Made by a program: the position numbers and the translations under genes. Positions 26,312 to 37,309 of a DNA stretch of 64,000 nt are shown here, piece after piece (position 1 is the first letter of the stretch; each line of letters opens with the position of its first letter). The notes beneath the pieces were generated by a model. The model did not search any database. It was not told where the DNA came from and saw only the letters and a list, made by a program, of their open reading frames with translations. This stretch comes from Neurospora crassa OR74A. Taxonomy: Eukaryota; Ascomycota; Sordariomycetes; Sordariales; Sordariaceae. The stretch covers positions 5,456,001 through 5,520,000 of the forward strand of contig NC_026504.1 of the NCBI RefSeq assembly GCF_000182925.2, read 5' to 3'.

Positions 26312-27128
26312 TTTGCCTGGTGCTTGTTGTGGGCGATGCTGGCAGCATTGGAGGTTAATAACGAAGTAAAGAGATTGTTGTTGATGTTTCAATTGACCAA
26401 AACAGTCAATGAGAGTGAGAACCTTGATGTGCGCGCGCAGTAAGCCAGCCTGTTGAGCCGCCCGGGGAGTGACAAAGTGACCTGAAGAACCACCACCACC
26501 ACCACCAGAGGTAGCTAGTTCCACTCAGTTCTTCAGCAGCTCAGTCACAGAATTCCCGTCCACTTGACAGGTCCTCTTCACCTGTACTTTCAGGGTCTCC
26601 TCACTGTGTCTTTCTTTTTTGAGAGTCGACGTATCACACCATCGTCCCTTGTCGTCCCGTCGTCTGTCGTGTCGCGCTGCCGATCGCGTGTCCAGCAAGC
26701 AAGCGGCCATCGAGTTGACGGGACAAGACTGGACCAATTCCAGGCATAACCCCGCTGAAGTAAACACTGAGACGCCATGGTTCTACGCTAACCCCTGCAA
26801 CAGCACCAGGTTCCAGTGACCTCCAGGTCATGTCTCAGAGCTACAGGCACAAGGCACTTTTGTACTTTTCGAGCAAGTACCTTTCATCCTACCAAGCTGC
26901 CTGCCTGCCGTTCCTTGGATAACCATTGACCTATGGCACTGCACTCTAGACATAGGTAAGTGAGCTTCTGAGCTTCGACTTCTCAACTTTCTACAAACAT
27001 CAACAACCACAACATCCAATACCTGGCGATTTTGAGCACAGCATAACATATCTGTACATCGCTACTCAGGCTCGGCCGTATACCCAGAGATCTACTGCTC
27101 AAAGTTCAGAGTTCTACCACCTGCGACA
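26312..27128. promoter_or_regulatory. Divergent promoter region of GCP6-like gene and EAF7
   Basis: An 817-bp spacer between two divergent start codons (26311 minus and 27129 plus). It must hold both 5' UTRs and promoters. I see no clear TATA box or named operator. Open frames here are all under 100 codons and unconvincing. Confidence 0.6.
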
Positions 27129-28094
27129 ATGCCTCCAAAGAAAAAGGGCGGCCGCAGCAGCACGGCCGCCGCCACGCCGTCAACGGCCACACCTCGAGAT
27201 GACGATGCCATGGACATTGACACCCCAGCCGCTGGAACAACACCGGTACCTGCAGCGCCCGTTGCCCAACCTCCGAAACCCAAGTTCGACCCGAATGATC
27301 CTTGGACAGATGATCAGGTCGCCTCACTGTTCAAGGGTGTAATCAGATGGAAACCCGCGGGTAGGTTACCAAAACCAGAGGGCTACAGTAGATCTCTTAA
27401 CATCCAGCTAATGCCAACGTCTCGTCTAGGTATGCACAAACATTTTCGAATTATAGCCATTAGCGAGCATCTGCGCAACCACGGCTTCGACCCGTTCAAG
27501 AATCCTCACACGCGCATACCCGGAATCTGGGCCAAACTTAGGACGTTTTACGACCTGGATGCCATCGACGAGCGAGAAAACAGCCTTGACCCTCCCGAAG
27601 AATGGGGCAAGCCCCGGCGCTACAAAGACTTTTCCCTACCTCGCGACGACTACGGCGATTTGATGCTGCAAGCGGCGCTCGCTCCCCCGGGCGACCCACC
27701 TAGCAGCCCAGCGGAATGGGATCCGAATGAGCCAAGTGACGAAAGAAAGAAGCGCAAGCGCACCGAAGCTGGTACCAAGACTCGCAGTAGTACTGTGGAG
27801 GACACGGATAACGAGACTTCTGCCCCTAGTCCGGTGCGGAAGTCGGCCAGAGGAGCCCGGAGTGCGAAGCGGGCGGCCAGCAAGGCTCGCAAGACCAAGG
27901 AGGAGTCCCCTGATGAGGATGAAAGCGAGGAGGAAGCATCAGACGAGGAAGAGGAATCGGGTGATGAGGAGGAAGCATCAGACGAAGAGGAGGCCGAGGC
28001 GTCCACAGCAAAGACAGCAAGGGGAACAAGAGCCCGTCCTGCTCCCAAGGCCAAACCCGTTGCCCGTGGTCGATCAAGACCTAGTCGCCGCTAG
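27129..28094 (+). CDS. eaf7: Chromatin modification protein Eaf7 (NuA4 subunit, CT20 family)
   Basis: Exons 27129-27360 and 27430-28094 give 298 residues. Eaf7 (MRGBP in animals) is a subunit of the NuA4 histone H4/H2A acetyltransferase and acts in the nucleus. The CT20 domain covers roughly residues 45-125: [11 protein letters not shown], then RWKPAG joined to [14 protein letters not shown], then the RIPGIWAKL and FYDLD segments. The C-terminus is a basic KKRKR patch followed by alternating acidic blocks and Lys/Arg-rich stretches, typical of the family. The intron (69 nt, GTAGGT, branch CTAAT, TCTAG) is a multiple of three and stop-free, so an unspliced reading gives 321 residues with 23 extra residues inserted in the conserved domain. 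The insertion breaks the family motif, so splicing is assumed. Confidence 0.93.
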   Translation: MPPKKKGGRSSTAAATPSTATPRDDDAMDIDTPAAGTTPVPAAPVAQPPKPKFDPNDPWTDDQVASLFKGVIRWKPAGRLPKPEGYSRSLNIQLMPTSRLGMHKHFRIIAISEHLRNHGFDPFKNPHTRIPGIWAKLRTFYDLDAIDERENSLDPPEEWGKPRRYKDFSLPRDDYGDLMLQAALAPPGDPPSSPAEWDPNEPSDERKKRKRTEAGTKTRSSTVEDTDNETSAPSPVRKSARGARSAKRAASKARKTKEESPDEDESEEEASDEEEESGDEEEASDEEEAEASTAKTARGTRARPAPKAKPVARGRSRPSRR

Positions 28095-28632
28095 AAGGCA
28101 CCTCGCACACAGGGGTACTTTTTCCTATGTCGACATGTGCCGGTTAGAGTTGTCTGGTTGATTGACATTCTAGAACGGAGGGGATGTTTTCTCTTTCTCA
28201 CTGCATTTGGGGCGTACTGGTGTTTTCGGGACGGAACCACAAGAGCAAAGAAAAACAATGCTACAGGATGGATGGCTATGGCTTATTGATTACATGACCA
28301 GCATGATTAGATACCCGAGGAACGACAGGCAGTTTGTCAATGGTTGATTTGAAAATGAGAATCAAAAATACAAGCTATGCATACTTGTGAATCCATTAGA
28401 CAGTCAGTGGTATTTATAGTATTTGTACTACACAGTACATCCCCGGACCTCTGTGATAGCGGCCCCACCATGGCCGGCAATCATTGCCCCGCAACGCGAC
28501 TTTACGGCCCATGACGCGCCGGAAGTTACACAGCAAGCCCACTGCTGTTTACAATCTACACACTTCTTCCGGCTCCTCACAACCAAGACCAAACAACAAC
28601 AGGACTGACCAGCTGATTGCACTCACTAGATC
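28095..28632. other. Spacer between EAF7 and ASK1
   Basis: 538 bp between two plus-strand genes. It contains the EAF7 3' UTR and the ASK1 promoter and 5' UTR. Only short open frames are present. Confidence 0.6.
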
Positions 28633-30218
28633 ATGTCAGTCCCCGGAACATCTAGTACGAGGCCGCTAACTCTTACGGAGGAGCTGGAAAAGCTCGAGCA
28701 ATCCATTACTTTGACGCTGCAAGGTCCGATCACCAAGCATCACAAGTCGACAAACGGGCCCATTGCTGACCTTCTGTCGTAGAGATCGATTCCAACTTTA
28801 GCAGAGCGCACCGCATTGTCACCACGAATATCCTGCCACTAGTCGAGCAATACGGCGAGCATTCCAAATCAGTCTGGGAATCAACCAAGGTGGGACGGAC
28901 ATCTCATCAGCGCCTCACCCGAGCATCAAACTAACAGCCATTGGCGTCTCAGTTCTGGAAACAATTCTTCGAGGCATCGGCCAATGTTTCGCTTTCGGGA
29001 TACGAAGAGCTTGCCAATGGCAACGAAACCACAGTCTTGAATAGCAACGAGGAATCAACATCCGCGCACGATCAAACCACCCCAGCTGGAACACCTCACC
29101 CCCAGAGCGCCGGTCGCAGCCACGACATCACAATCGATGATGAGTCGTCTGCTACGTTCAATGCCCAAGGCCAAAACCAGGTCCGACAGCGCACAACAAA
29201 CGATTCCGTCTTGACCGATACTGGCGATGACCTCAGCGGGAGCACTCCCCGTCCACCAGCGACCAAATCGATACCTTCCCGACCACAGTTCGCCAATCTC
29301 GACTCTCCATACGAGCAACTCAGGCGCCGCGAGCTCAAGGCCGCCGCTGAGGCGAGCAAAACACCCGGGTTCGGTTCTGGTTCCGGCGGCGACACCATGG
29401 AAGACGACGACAGCGAGCTCATCTTCCAACAACACACAGCCCGTCTACCCGACATGTCCATGACCCCCCACCGCGCCCAAAACACCCCCTTCGGCGAGCA
29501 ACAACAGCAGCGCGGCGGAACAGCCAACAAGGACCCCATCCTCCACCGCATGCCAGACCGGAACTACCGCGTCGGCGCAACGCCACACAAAGGCCACCAG
29601 GCGAGCGGCGTCTCCCCAATCAAATGGAAAGTCACCGAGAAGAAACCACCGCTCATCGACCCCAAGGGCAAAGGCAAAGCCAGAGAAGAAAAACCACTCT
29701 GGCAAGACTCCTTCATGTCCTCTCCCGAGATGGAAGTCCCCCAACTACGCTCCGCGGCATTCATGTCCCCCATCCGCTCCGCCTACCGGGGCAACACCCG
29801 CGCCGCCGCCGCCGCCTACGCTGCCCGCTCCGCGCCCCGAACGCCAGGCGTAAGCGTCCAGACACCGTTGGCTGGACGCAAGACCAAAGATGTCTTTAGC
29901 GCCAACGCCGCCAACGCCCACACAAACGCCGGCAAGACGCCCATCCCCAAGGGGACGGTGGAAGCCAAGAAGCGGTATCTGGAGGAAATCGATTGGGAGA
30001 GCGACAGTGAGCAGGATCCCTTTGGGGGCATGAGTCCGCCCAAGACGATCCAGTTTGCGTTGCCGCCGTCCAAGCTGTTGCAGACGCCGGCGAGGGAGGC
30101 GAGTAAGAAGATTGTGGAGAATTTACTGTTGACGGCGGGGGAGATGCCGGAAGGGGAGTCGGAGTTTAGTCCGAGCGTGGTGAAGATGAATCCGGATTTG
30201 ATGGATGAGACTTTTTAG
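28633..30218 (+). CDS. ask1: DASH (Dam1) complex subunit Ask1
   Basis: Exons 28633-28723, 28783-28889 and 28953-30218 give 487 residues. Ask1 is part of the DASH/Dam1 ring that couples kinetochores to spindle microtubules. The conserved N-terminal domain is assembled across all three exons: LTLTEELEKLEQSITLTLQ, then EIDSNFSRAHRIV and PLVEQYGEHSKSVWEST, then FWKQFFEASANVSLSGYE. The rest is long, Ser/Thr/Pro-rich and probably disordered, with many SP/TP sites that could be Cdk targets (in yeast Ask1 is a Cdk substrate; here this is inference). Intron 1 (59 nt) has a weak donor GTCCGA but a good GCTGAC branch site and a CGTAG acceptor; intron 2 (63 nt) uses GTGGGA...CTCAG. The ORF without the first two exons would miss the diagnostic domain. 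It follows EAF7 on the same strand. Confidence 0.92.
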
Positions 30219-30612
30219 TTTGGGAGCACAACGGCATGGGACAGGATGGATGATAATGATTATACCCCTTTTGTTTTTGTCTGTTAGGAAAAAGTAATCG
30301 CTCGACCACAGTTGGTTGCTTTCATGTGAGGAATATCCCGATCATCGAACATGCACTATATACCCGTACCAGATCCCATACTCGGCCATATTAAGACCCA
30401 TACATATTCACATCCACATCGTCTTTTCCTTTTTTTTCTACTCTACGCAAGCCACGCTCAAGGACCCATCTTCTATGCCTGCCTACTAAGAAGACCACTC
30501 ACATATTCATCCCATCCCCCCCTTCTTCCCCCCCCTTTCTTCCCCCCCTTTCCTCCCCCCTTTCCTTCCCCCCTCCTCCAGTCCTCTTCATGACACCTCA
30601 TCCTCATGACCC
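30219..30612. other. Convergent 3' spacer between ASK1 and the rhodanese gene
   Basis: About 0.4 kb between converging stop codons. It is strongly C/T-rich near 30510-30590 with repeated CCCCCCTTTCTTC-like blocks. It must contain both polyadenylation regions. No gene is seen. Confidence 0.6.
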
Positions 30613-30969
30613 CTAACGCTCAACCTTGCCCCCCCTCGCCGCCCAATCCAGCCAACTCCCAGGGTACTCACCCACCTTCTCCCACCCGGCCTCTCGCGCC
30701 AGTCCCGCAGCCCCTCTACTGCGCACGCCAGCCTTGCAGTAGAAAACGACTTCGCTGTCTTTAGAGGGGCGGGGAAACCCAAAGCGGTCTTCGAATTCGT
30801 CTTCGGAAATGAAAAAGGAGTCTGGGGAGGTGGTGATGGGGATGTTGATGGCGGTGGGGATGCGGCCTGTTTGGTGGAGTTCACCTGGTTCGCGGGTGTC
30901 TTTTTTTGGGTCTGTTAGTTGGGGGGATAGTGAAGAGAGGTTGGGAGGAGGGAAAAGAGAAAAGAAAAG

Positions 30970-31010
<41 letters not shown>

Positions 31011-31850
31011 AGGAGGAGGGGAAGAAGGAGGAGGGGAAAAAGGGACAAGGGAGGGGGGGGAAGGGGGTTGGGATCGTGATGGGGGAGTGGTGTGGTGTGT
31101 GATACATATATATACATATATATAACTGCTGGGAAATAGCGAGAGAGGAAAGAGAAACGTACCGATGATAATAACCTTTCGGTTGGGATCTTCGATCAGG
31201 GTTTGGATCTATTTGTGTATTCCGGTTAGTTATTCTGTTTTGGATATCCTGACTTGGACATCCAGTCTTGTCCTGTGCTCATTTCTTTCATTCTTTTCGT
31301 TCTTCTTCCATCAAATCAATGTCTTCCGTAGCCTTTTCTTCAAACACCTTCCATCTTTGGGGAAATTCCCAGTCATAGTCAGACTCCGGTCCAACATCCC
31401 CGAAAGATCATCCTCCCTCTCTTTTGTGTGTTCTTCTTTTCCTTATTTTCGTTGCTCCCAGAGTTCGTTCATTTCAAAACCTCCAAAAGAAAGTATCACA
31501 AGGGAAGTAAAACCCACCTCCTCAAAAGCCCAAATCTTATTTTCTGCTCCCTTGTTTCCCTTTCCCTGCGCCTCCTGCGAGTAATACGCCGCCCTAGCCG
31601 CCCTAGCCGCCCTTGTTGTTGTTCTTGTTGTGTTTCTTGGGCGCACAGCAGTCGAGAAAGCTCTTTGCGCCGGGACTTGTGGTTGTTGAGCAGCAGCAGC
31701 AGTAGTAGCAGCAGCAGCAGCAGCCTTGCGCAAAGTCGCGTTCGTAACACTAAAGGTACAGGCAACGGGAGTGGTACCGCTAGAGCCGATAGACTTTACC
31801 GCGCCGGCGGAGAGGCGGGCGATGGAACGTCTTGTTGGGGCGGACAGCAT
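30613..31850 (-). CDS. Rhodanese-domain protein, probably mitochondrial
   Basis: Exons 31850-31518, 31208-31163 and 30899-30613 give 221 residues. A single C-terminal rhodanese domain is seen: KVIIIDTREPGEL, GRIPTAINIP, and the active loop with catalytic Cys at about residue 181 in CKAGVRS, followed by GWEKVGEYPGSWLDW. Such proteins transfer sulfur from thiosulfate or persulfide to acceptors. The N-terminus (start MLSAPTRRSIARL) is rich in Arg, Ser and Ala and lacks acid residues, as in a mitochondrial presequence, followed by a long Ala/Thr-rich linker. Intron 1 (309 nt) is long for this genome and pyrimidine-rich; intron 2 (263 nt, GTACGT, branch CTAAC, AAAG) contains a 39-base T run on the gene strand. 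An upstream in-frame start would add about 40 low-complexity residues and is less likely. Confidence 0.9.
30970..31008 (+). repeat. Poly-A tract (A39) inside a rhodanese intron
   Basis: An uninterrupted run of 39 A on the plus strand, read as T39 in the transcript of the minus-strand rhodanese gene. It lies in intron 2, about 70 nt before the acceptor and upstream of the branch site. Length variation could alter splicing efficiency. Confidence 0.9.
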
Positions 31851-33162
31851 TATGTTTATGATGTCGGTGGTAGTGTCGGTGGTGGTGGTGGTGGTGGTGG
31901 TGGTGGTCTGGTAACGGAGAGAGAGAGAGAGAGAGAGAGGGAAAGAAAATATGTCGTGGCAGTCCAATGGAAGTGGAAAGTTACAAGTCAGTACCTAGGT
32001 AATTATCACGATCTCAGTTTAGTCAGTTCAATTTGCCGGCAGCGGCAGCAGTGCGTTATGTAACGGGCTGACGGGCATGCGATGATGCTCCAGCGGGCGC
32101 CGAATTGCGGAGGCGGGCGAGCGGGCGGGCCGGGGTAGGTACCTCAGCTGGAGCTCGAGGTAAGGTACGCTACGTACGCCGCGGGGATGGAGGTGACGTT
32201 AAGATATCCAAGTGGGGGCCGAGTTCATGTGTATACCCCACCCTATTATTCAACGGTGGAGTCGAAACTCTCGTGGAAACTCGAAACGAAACAAAACAAC
32301 GACTCCCAACGGCCGATGACTGGCGATCCGCCGATATTAGTCTTGACTCGGGCTTCTTAAAGGCTGACCTCAACATCGTTCACATGTGGCTTCGTGGCAC
32401 AACGGTCTTGGCTTTTCAGCTAGAAGCAGAATAAGTCCCTTCTCACTTACAACTCGCTATTAATGGTGGTCACAAAATGTCAGATGCCAACTGGATGCAG
32501 ATACCCCTCGTCCAACCAGCCGGGTGGCCGATGATGAGATCTCATGACACGTCCGAAGGTTGTGCTGTGCCTCCCGCCAGCATCCATTCAGGATCCTTTG
32601 GGGATCTCTTGGGCTGGCTTGGCTGGATGAGGCTCAACTTCTCTGGTGTAAATCACCACGCTGATTCCTTGCCTTTCACGGTCACTGGCGCCTAATTCAC
32701 TTCTTATGGTATTATATTAACTATTCTTATCTTTGTTGTTGGTATCGAAGCACGCCCGGCCAAGTTTCCCTTTTCCAGGAGCCCCTTCTGCCGACATTTG
32801 TCAGTCAGGGCCAGCGACGCCCTAGAAAACCATCATTATCCATCATAAGGGTCCATGTCATCCTTTCCCCTTTTTCGCGCCGGCCTGCCATTCCAAACAA
32901 CAGCCTTTTTCGCGCCTCGTGAAATCTTCGTCATCCAGAATGCAACGCTCTCTCTCCGGCGGGGGTATAATGTATAGTCGGGGGGTAATCGGGAGGGATG
33001 ACTGAACTTCGGTTCATCGTGTGTCTGTTTCGTCAAGTTCTTCCGTGGCCCTTTATAAGCTGACCAAAACCCGCGATATTCTGCTTCTTCATTCCGCCCT
33101 TCTCTCAGATCAAAGCAAGATCTCTCTTTTATATTGATGTCCACACCCAAAACCCTCTCTGT
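31851..33162. other. Spacer between ERG5 and the rhodanese gene
   Basis: 1.3 kb between two minus-strand genes: ERG5 3' UTR on the right and rhodanese promoter and 5' UTR on the left. A GGT trinucleotide repeat (31878-31907) and a GA repeat (31917-31939) lie within 100 bp of the rhodanese start codon. GA/CT tracts near starts are common in promoters of this kind. No gene is seen; open frames are about 100 codons or fewer. Confidence 0.6.
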
Positions 33163-34965
33163 TTACCACTTGCGCTCCTCGAAAGTGAGGGGACAGTCAT
33201 CCTATATAACGTTAGCAAAAAGAAGTCTCTACACGCAGAACAGCAGGAACGGTCAAGACTCACCTTGGGGAAGATGGTGGCAAACACCTTGATCTCCTCG
33301 GACAGAGGAGTGGGGTGGTGCTTCCAGTCGAGGAGAAGAGAAGCCTTGCCAACGAAAAGGGCAAGGTTGAGCTGAGCATAGTGCTGACCGAGGCAGTAGT
33401 GTGGACCAACGCCGAAAACGAGATAGTTCTTGGCACCCTTGGCCTCGGCATCACCCGAGTAGTAACGCTCGGGGTCAAAGTAGTCGGGGTTGGGGTAAAC
33501 TTCGGGGTCGCGGAGAGCCATGTAGGTGGTGGGAACAACCATGGACCCCTTGGGGATGGTGTAATCCTCAGTGATGGGGAAAGCCTTCTTGACCAGGTAG
33601 GGGACCATGAGCACAGGAGGGCGGTAACGGAGGAGCTCACGAACAACGGCACGGGTGTAGGTCATCGACTCAAGCTGCTCCATGTTGATGGGAGCGTGGA
33701 TATCACCGTTGCGAACCTTGAGGTTCTCCTCACGGACACGGTCGAGCACATCAGGGCGCTGAGCCATGATCTGGAAGAGCCAAGTAGCGGCGGAGCTGGT
33801 GGCATCCTGGGAAGCGAAGAGGAAGGTGAAAATGGTCTGCGAGATCTCATAGTCGGTGAAGTCGCGGAGCAGGTGAGTAGGCTTCTCCAGACCCTCGGTG
33901 TTACCGCTGGCAACGGCCTCGCGCCACTTCTTGGAGTCAATCATCTGCTTGATCCAGGCATCCATGATGCAGGTGGCCTCGCCTCCAGCAGCCATGCGGA
34001 CCTTGCTCTTCGCAGCACACTTGGCAAACTCGGCAAGGACCATATCAGCCGCCTTCTTGCCATACCACGTCTTGGTGTAGGGAATAATGATGGGGAAGTT
34101 GACAAGCTCGAGAGCGGCGGTGATCAGGTAGTAGTCGTCGGCAATCTTCTTGACAGCCTCATCAGAAATGTAGTGACCGACGAAGGAACGGCAAGAGACA
34201 GCAGTAATGACCTCACGGAAGTGGGGCATCCAGGGGACGGGCTTTCCGCCGGCGTTCTTGGTGATCTCCAGGAAGGACTTGAAGTAGCGGTTGTACACCT
34301 CCTCCTGTCCGGGAAGGTAGATCTCGAGAGCCCTGCGAGTGAAGAGGCCGTTGAGACCCTTGCGGAACTCGACGTGGGCGGGGCCATCGAGGAAGACCCA
34401 GTTATCGGCGCCGAGGAGCTTGTGGGCGACATCGACGACGCAGGGCTTGACATAACTGGGGCTGTTGAAGACCTTACGGGCCATATCGCGAGTCGAGGCA
34501 ATCACGACAAACCTGCGATTGGTGGCGTTAGTTTTCCGACCAGGATTTCTCGGCGCAAGTCATACGCGGGGGTTCGACTTACTTGTGGAAGACGGAAACG
34601 CAGCTGAGAGGACCGCTCAGCCACTTGGCATAGTATTCCTCGAACTTGGGGTCAAGGGACTCCAAGAAGGGTCCGATAAAGGGAATCTTCCATGATGGAC
34701 CAGCGATTGTGCCCTTGTTGAGGACGTACTTGACTGCGCGCAGCAAGACTTGTCAGTATCTCTAATCGTTTGACATTTGCGCCCAGCGAGACTGGAACAT
34801 ACTCTGATCCCAAGCAACAAGAACAGCAAGAAGAGTAAAGACAATAGTCCAGCCGCTCGCCTGGGAGATGGTATCGATAACGTATTCGAGCTGGGGAGGG
34901 ACAGCAACGGTGCCGAGCTTGGCGCTGGCCAGCGGCGAGGTAAAGCTGGTTGCGTTGGAAGCCAT
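33163..34965 (-). CDS. erg5: C-22 sterol desaturase (cytochrome P450 CYP61, Erg5)
   Basis: Exons 34965-34803, 34733-34583, 34512-33264 and 33201-33163 give 533 residues. Erg5 introduces the C22-C23 double bond in the ergosterol side chain at the endoplasmic reticulum. An N-terminal membrane anchor lies at about residues 39-54 ([14 protein letters not shown]). The I-helix motif [12 protein letters not shown] (about 336-347) is characteristic of CYP61 rather than CYP51. The ExxR motif ELLR is at 397-400, and the heme loop [11 protein letters not shown] has its Cys ligand at about residue 478. The last exon adds a short tail ending FEERKW. All introns are short (69, 70 and 62 nt) with good donors (GTATGT, GTAAGT, GTGAGT). 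The 430-codon antisense frame over this gene is a codon-bias shadow. Confidence 0.96.
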
Positions 34966-36381
34966 GTTGCGCGTTGCGGTCGAGGTTTACCGGCAGACTG
35001 TAGGGTTTCGGACGGGGGTGCCCAAGAGTTCACCTACACCGATAAGGCCTCTAGCGACGAGAAGCTCGGTGTGAAGCGAGATGGGGGGTTAGGAAGGGTG
35101 GAGGTGGAGGATGAGGATGGGAAAGCAGAAGAAAAAAAGGGCGGTTTTCCCCTGGGAGGTGGTGCAAGGAAGGCGCAATATCTAATATAACATAACTACT
35201 GAAAAGACACCGGGCGAAGAAAAAAAAGGGGACCCGGGACAGCGGATAACAACAAATGCCCGTCCAACAGGGCGATAGGCGGGTGATGGCAAGGATCAAG
35301 TTGTGAAGTGACCCCTTGGCGTCGGGTGCCGTGGGACGAGCTACCTCTAGCTCCCGGAAAAGAGATTTTGGGCATTATTCTATGGCGCCGGCGAGCTCGA
35401 CATTGATTGCTCCCGTCGGGTCTTGTTTGGATAGAGTGTTGCAAGCTGGGGGGCCAATTGACCAGTAGCATGCCATTTTACCCCGGCAGCGGCGCCCAGC
35501 TTCCTTCGACCAGCTTGGGCCATTTTGACGAGCGGGTGGGTGGGGGGAAGAGATGGAAGAGATTAGAGACAGGCACGAACTCCCGATCAATGTGCCATTT
35601 GCTGGCAAAACCGCACCAGGAACCACCTGAACCACCCCACTCCGCACCACCACCAGGGCCGGGGCATGTTGGAATCCACGGACCAAAGAGCCGCTTCCCT
35701 TTGACTTCCCTTTGATTTACCCAGGCAGGGTGCAACAAGTGCAACAAACTAACCGACCTCCAGAGTCCACATTGTGTGAGACACTGCTAGTCGGATCTAC
35801 AGCTTTGCTTTCGGCCTCGGGAAAGACTTTGTCGCAAAGAGGAAGCTCGCCAACAGCCGCCGTCTCTTGTTAGTGTAGCTCCCAATACACTACACAGCAA
35901 GCATTTGGACGAGTGGTGTACCATGTCTGGATGCAATGGTGATTGCTCATATTCGAGATTTCTACTACACTGATTATTGATTTGAAAGGCGTGTAAAGCG
36001 TGAAAACCATAGGTTGGAACAAGTGATGGCATCTGATACTGATAGTGCCTGTACCATCCATCACCTCCATCCAATGGCACATCTGTGCCCTATCAGGCTT
36101 AGCCCAGCTTGTCTGCCTAGTGTTCGCTTTGGCACTACCCCTGGCTGGGGTCCGTGCTCCTTTCGTATTCGCATTCTCCCGCCCGTCTCGGTAAGCCAAT
36201 CAATGGCTTCATCGAATTGTGGGAATTTCTGACTTGTGTGATCTTTTGAATGACGATGATTTGTGGTCCAGATCTTTCATATGTCATGTGTCCCGTACTG
36301 ATCTGCTTGTCATTTCGAGCCGAAGGGCTGGTTCGAGCTTCCACTTCGTACGACAATGGAAGCTCTTCTTGTTGACCTGCA
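34966..36381. other. Upstream region of ERG5 and intergenic DNA
   Basis: Contains the ERG5 promoter and 5' UTR immediately after 34965. A purine-rich block (35095-35165) lies just upstream. I could not identify a sterol-regulator binding site by eye. Open frames (for example 35407-35715, 103 codons) have no recognisable features. Confidence 0.5.
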
Positions 36382-37309
36382 TCAGGCAGTCCCCATCTCA
36401 GGGGTCAACTCATCCACAACGGTGGAAGCTGGAGTGATCTCCAGAGGCATTGGCTCCAGCGTCAGTAATTCACCGAAACCATCCAGCATCCTACAGACGT
36501 TGGGGTCCTCCACCAAACTTTCGGTCCGGTCCCTCGCGGATATTACAGAATCGCCTTTCACAATGATGCTGTCGACAATGGCAATATCGGTCGAACCACT
36601 CGTCGCGTCGCGTCGCGAAGTGCCTTCTTCAGTGCCGCAAGTAAGGCCGCTCCGCCCCTGACCCCTTCACAAGGTTGCTTGGTATTCTAGAAGGCTTCTA
36701 GCGAGGTCCACTGCCGTCAGGGTTCGTCGTCCGAGAGGTGTACGTAGTGTAAACGTCGCTCTGGAGATCCCGAGATCCTTCCCAGACAACTCAGTTAGAA
36801 GAAAGCGGTCAATGACCAACACTGTCTGACCATTTTCATGGGATGCGAAAACATATCATTGAACCTATGGTGACGAGCCATGATTTTGTTGTTGATGAGC
36901 GAAGTCGACTTGGAAGCGGAGTGGGGGTCAAAGACCTTTGAAAAACATTGTCGTGATAGCCCGGTAAAGAGGACAACATCAGACGAATCCAATTCCAGAA
37001 ACTTTAGGAGAACCCGTCCCTTTTCGGCCAGCTCGATCGAGTCTGACTTGCATGTACTTACTGTAGCTCATTGTCCGTTGACTCATCCGTCGTCCACACC
37101 GGCGTCCTTGTGTGGCTTGGAGCATGATACACCACCGCATAAGTCCGAGTCCAACCATCACCACATCCATCTGGAATGGCACCCAATCGCATCACCGCCG
37201 CAAGCTTCTCTCCCGGGCCAAAGAGTGAAACGGCGCATTCTGTGACTCTTCTGGCTGAGCTTTTCACAAAAGCCTCTATGCAAGATCCACGCAGGATGGC
37301 ATATGAACC
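36382..37309 (-). pseudogene. Possible decayed or unrecognised gene
   Basis: Four open segments of 63-95 codons follow each other on the minus strand: 37309-37058, 37067-36795, 36855-36667 and 36666-36382. The last two share a frame and are separated only by one TGA. Each reads like ordinary protein (for example CIEAFVKSS, DSSDVVLFTGLSR, TVLVIDRFLL, TDIAIVDSIIV) and uses many C-ending codons. A perfect GTAAGT lies at the end of the first segment, but no acceptor brings the second segment into frame with a normal intron length, so simple splicing does not explain the layout. It may be a relic gene with about three breaks, or a gene whose introns I misjudged. The family is not recognised. Chance open frames cannot be excluded. 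Confidence 0.3.

Noticed and set aside
31850-31967. Upstream start for the rhodanese gene
   Set aside because: It would add a Ser-Leu and poly-Thr stretch encoded by GA and GGT repeats; the downstream Met begins a better mitochondrial presequence.
33315-34607. 430-codon plus-strand open frame
   Set aside because: It lies exactly antisense to ERG5, and its Gly/Val/Leu-rich content is the shadow of C-ending codons on the other strand.
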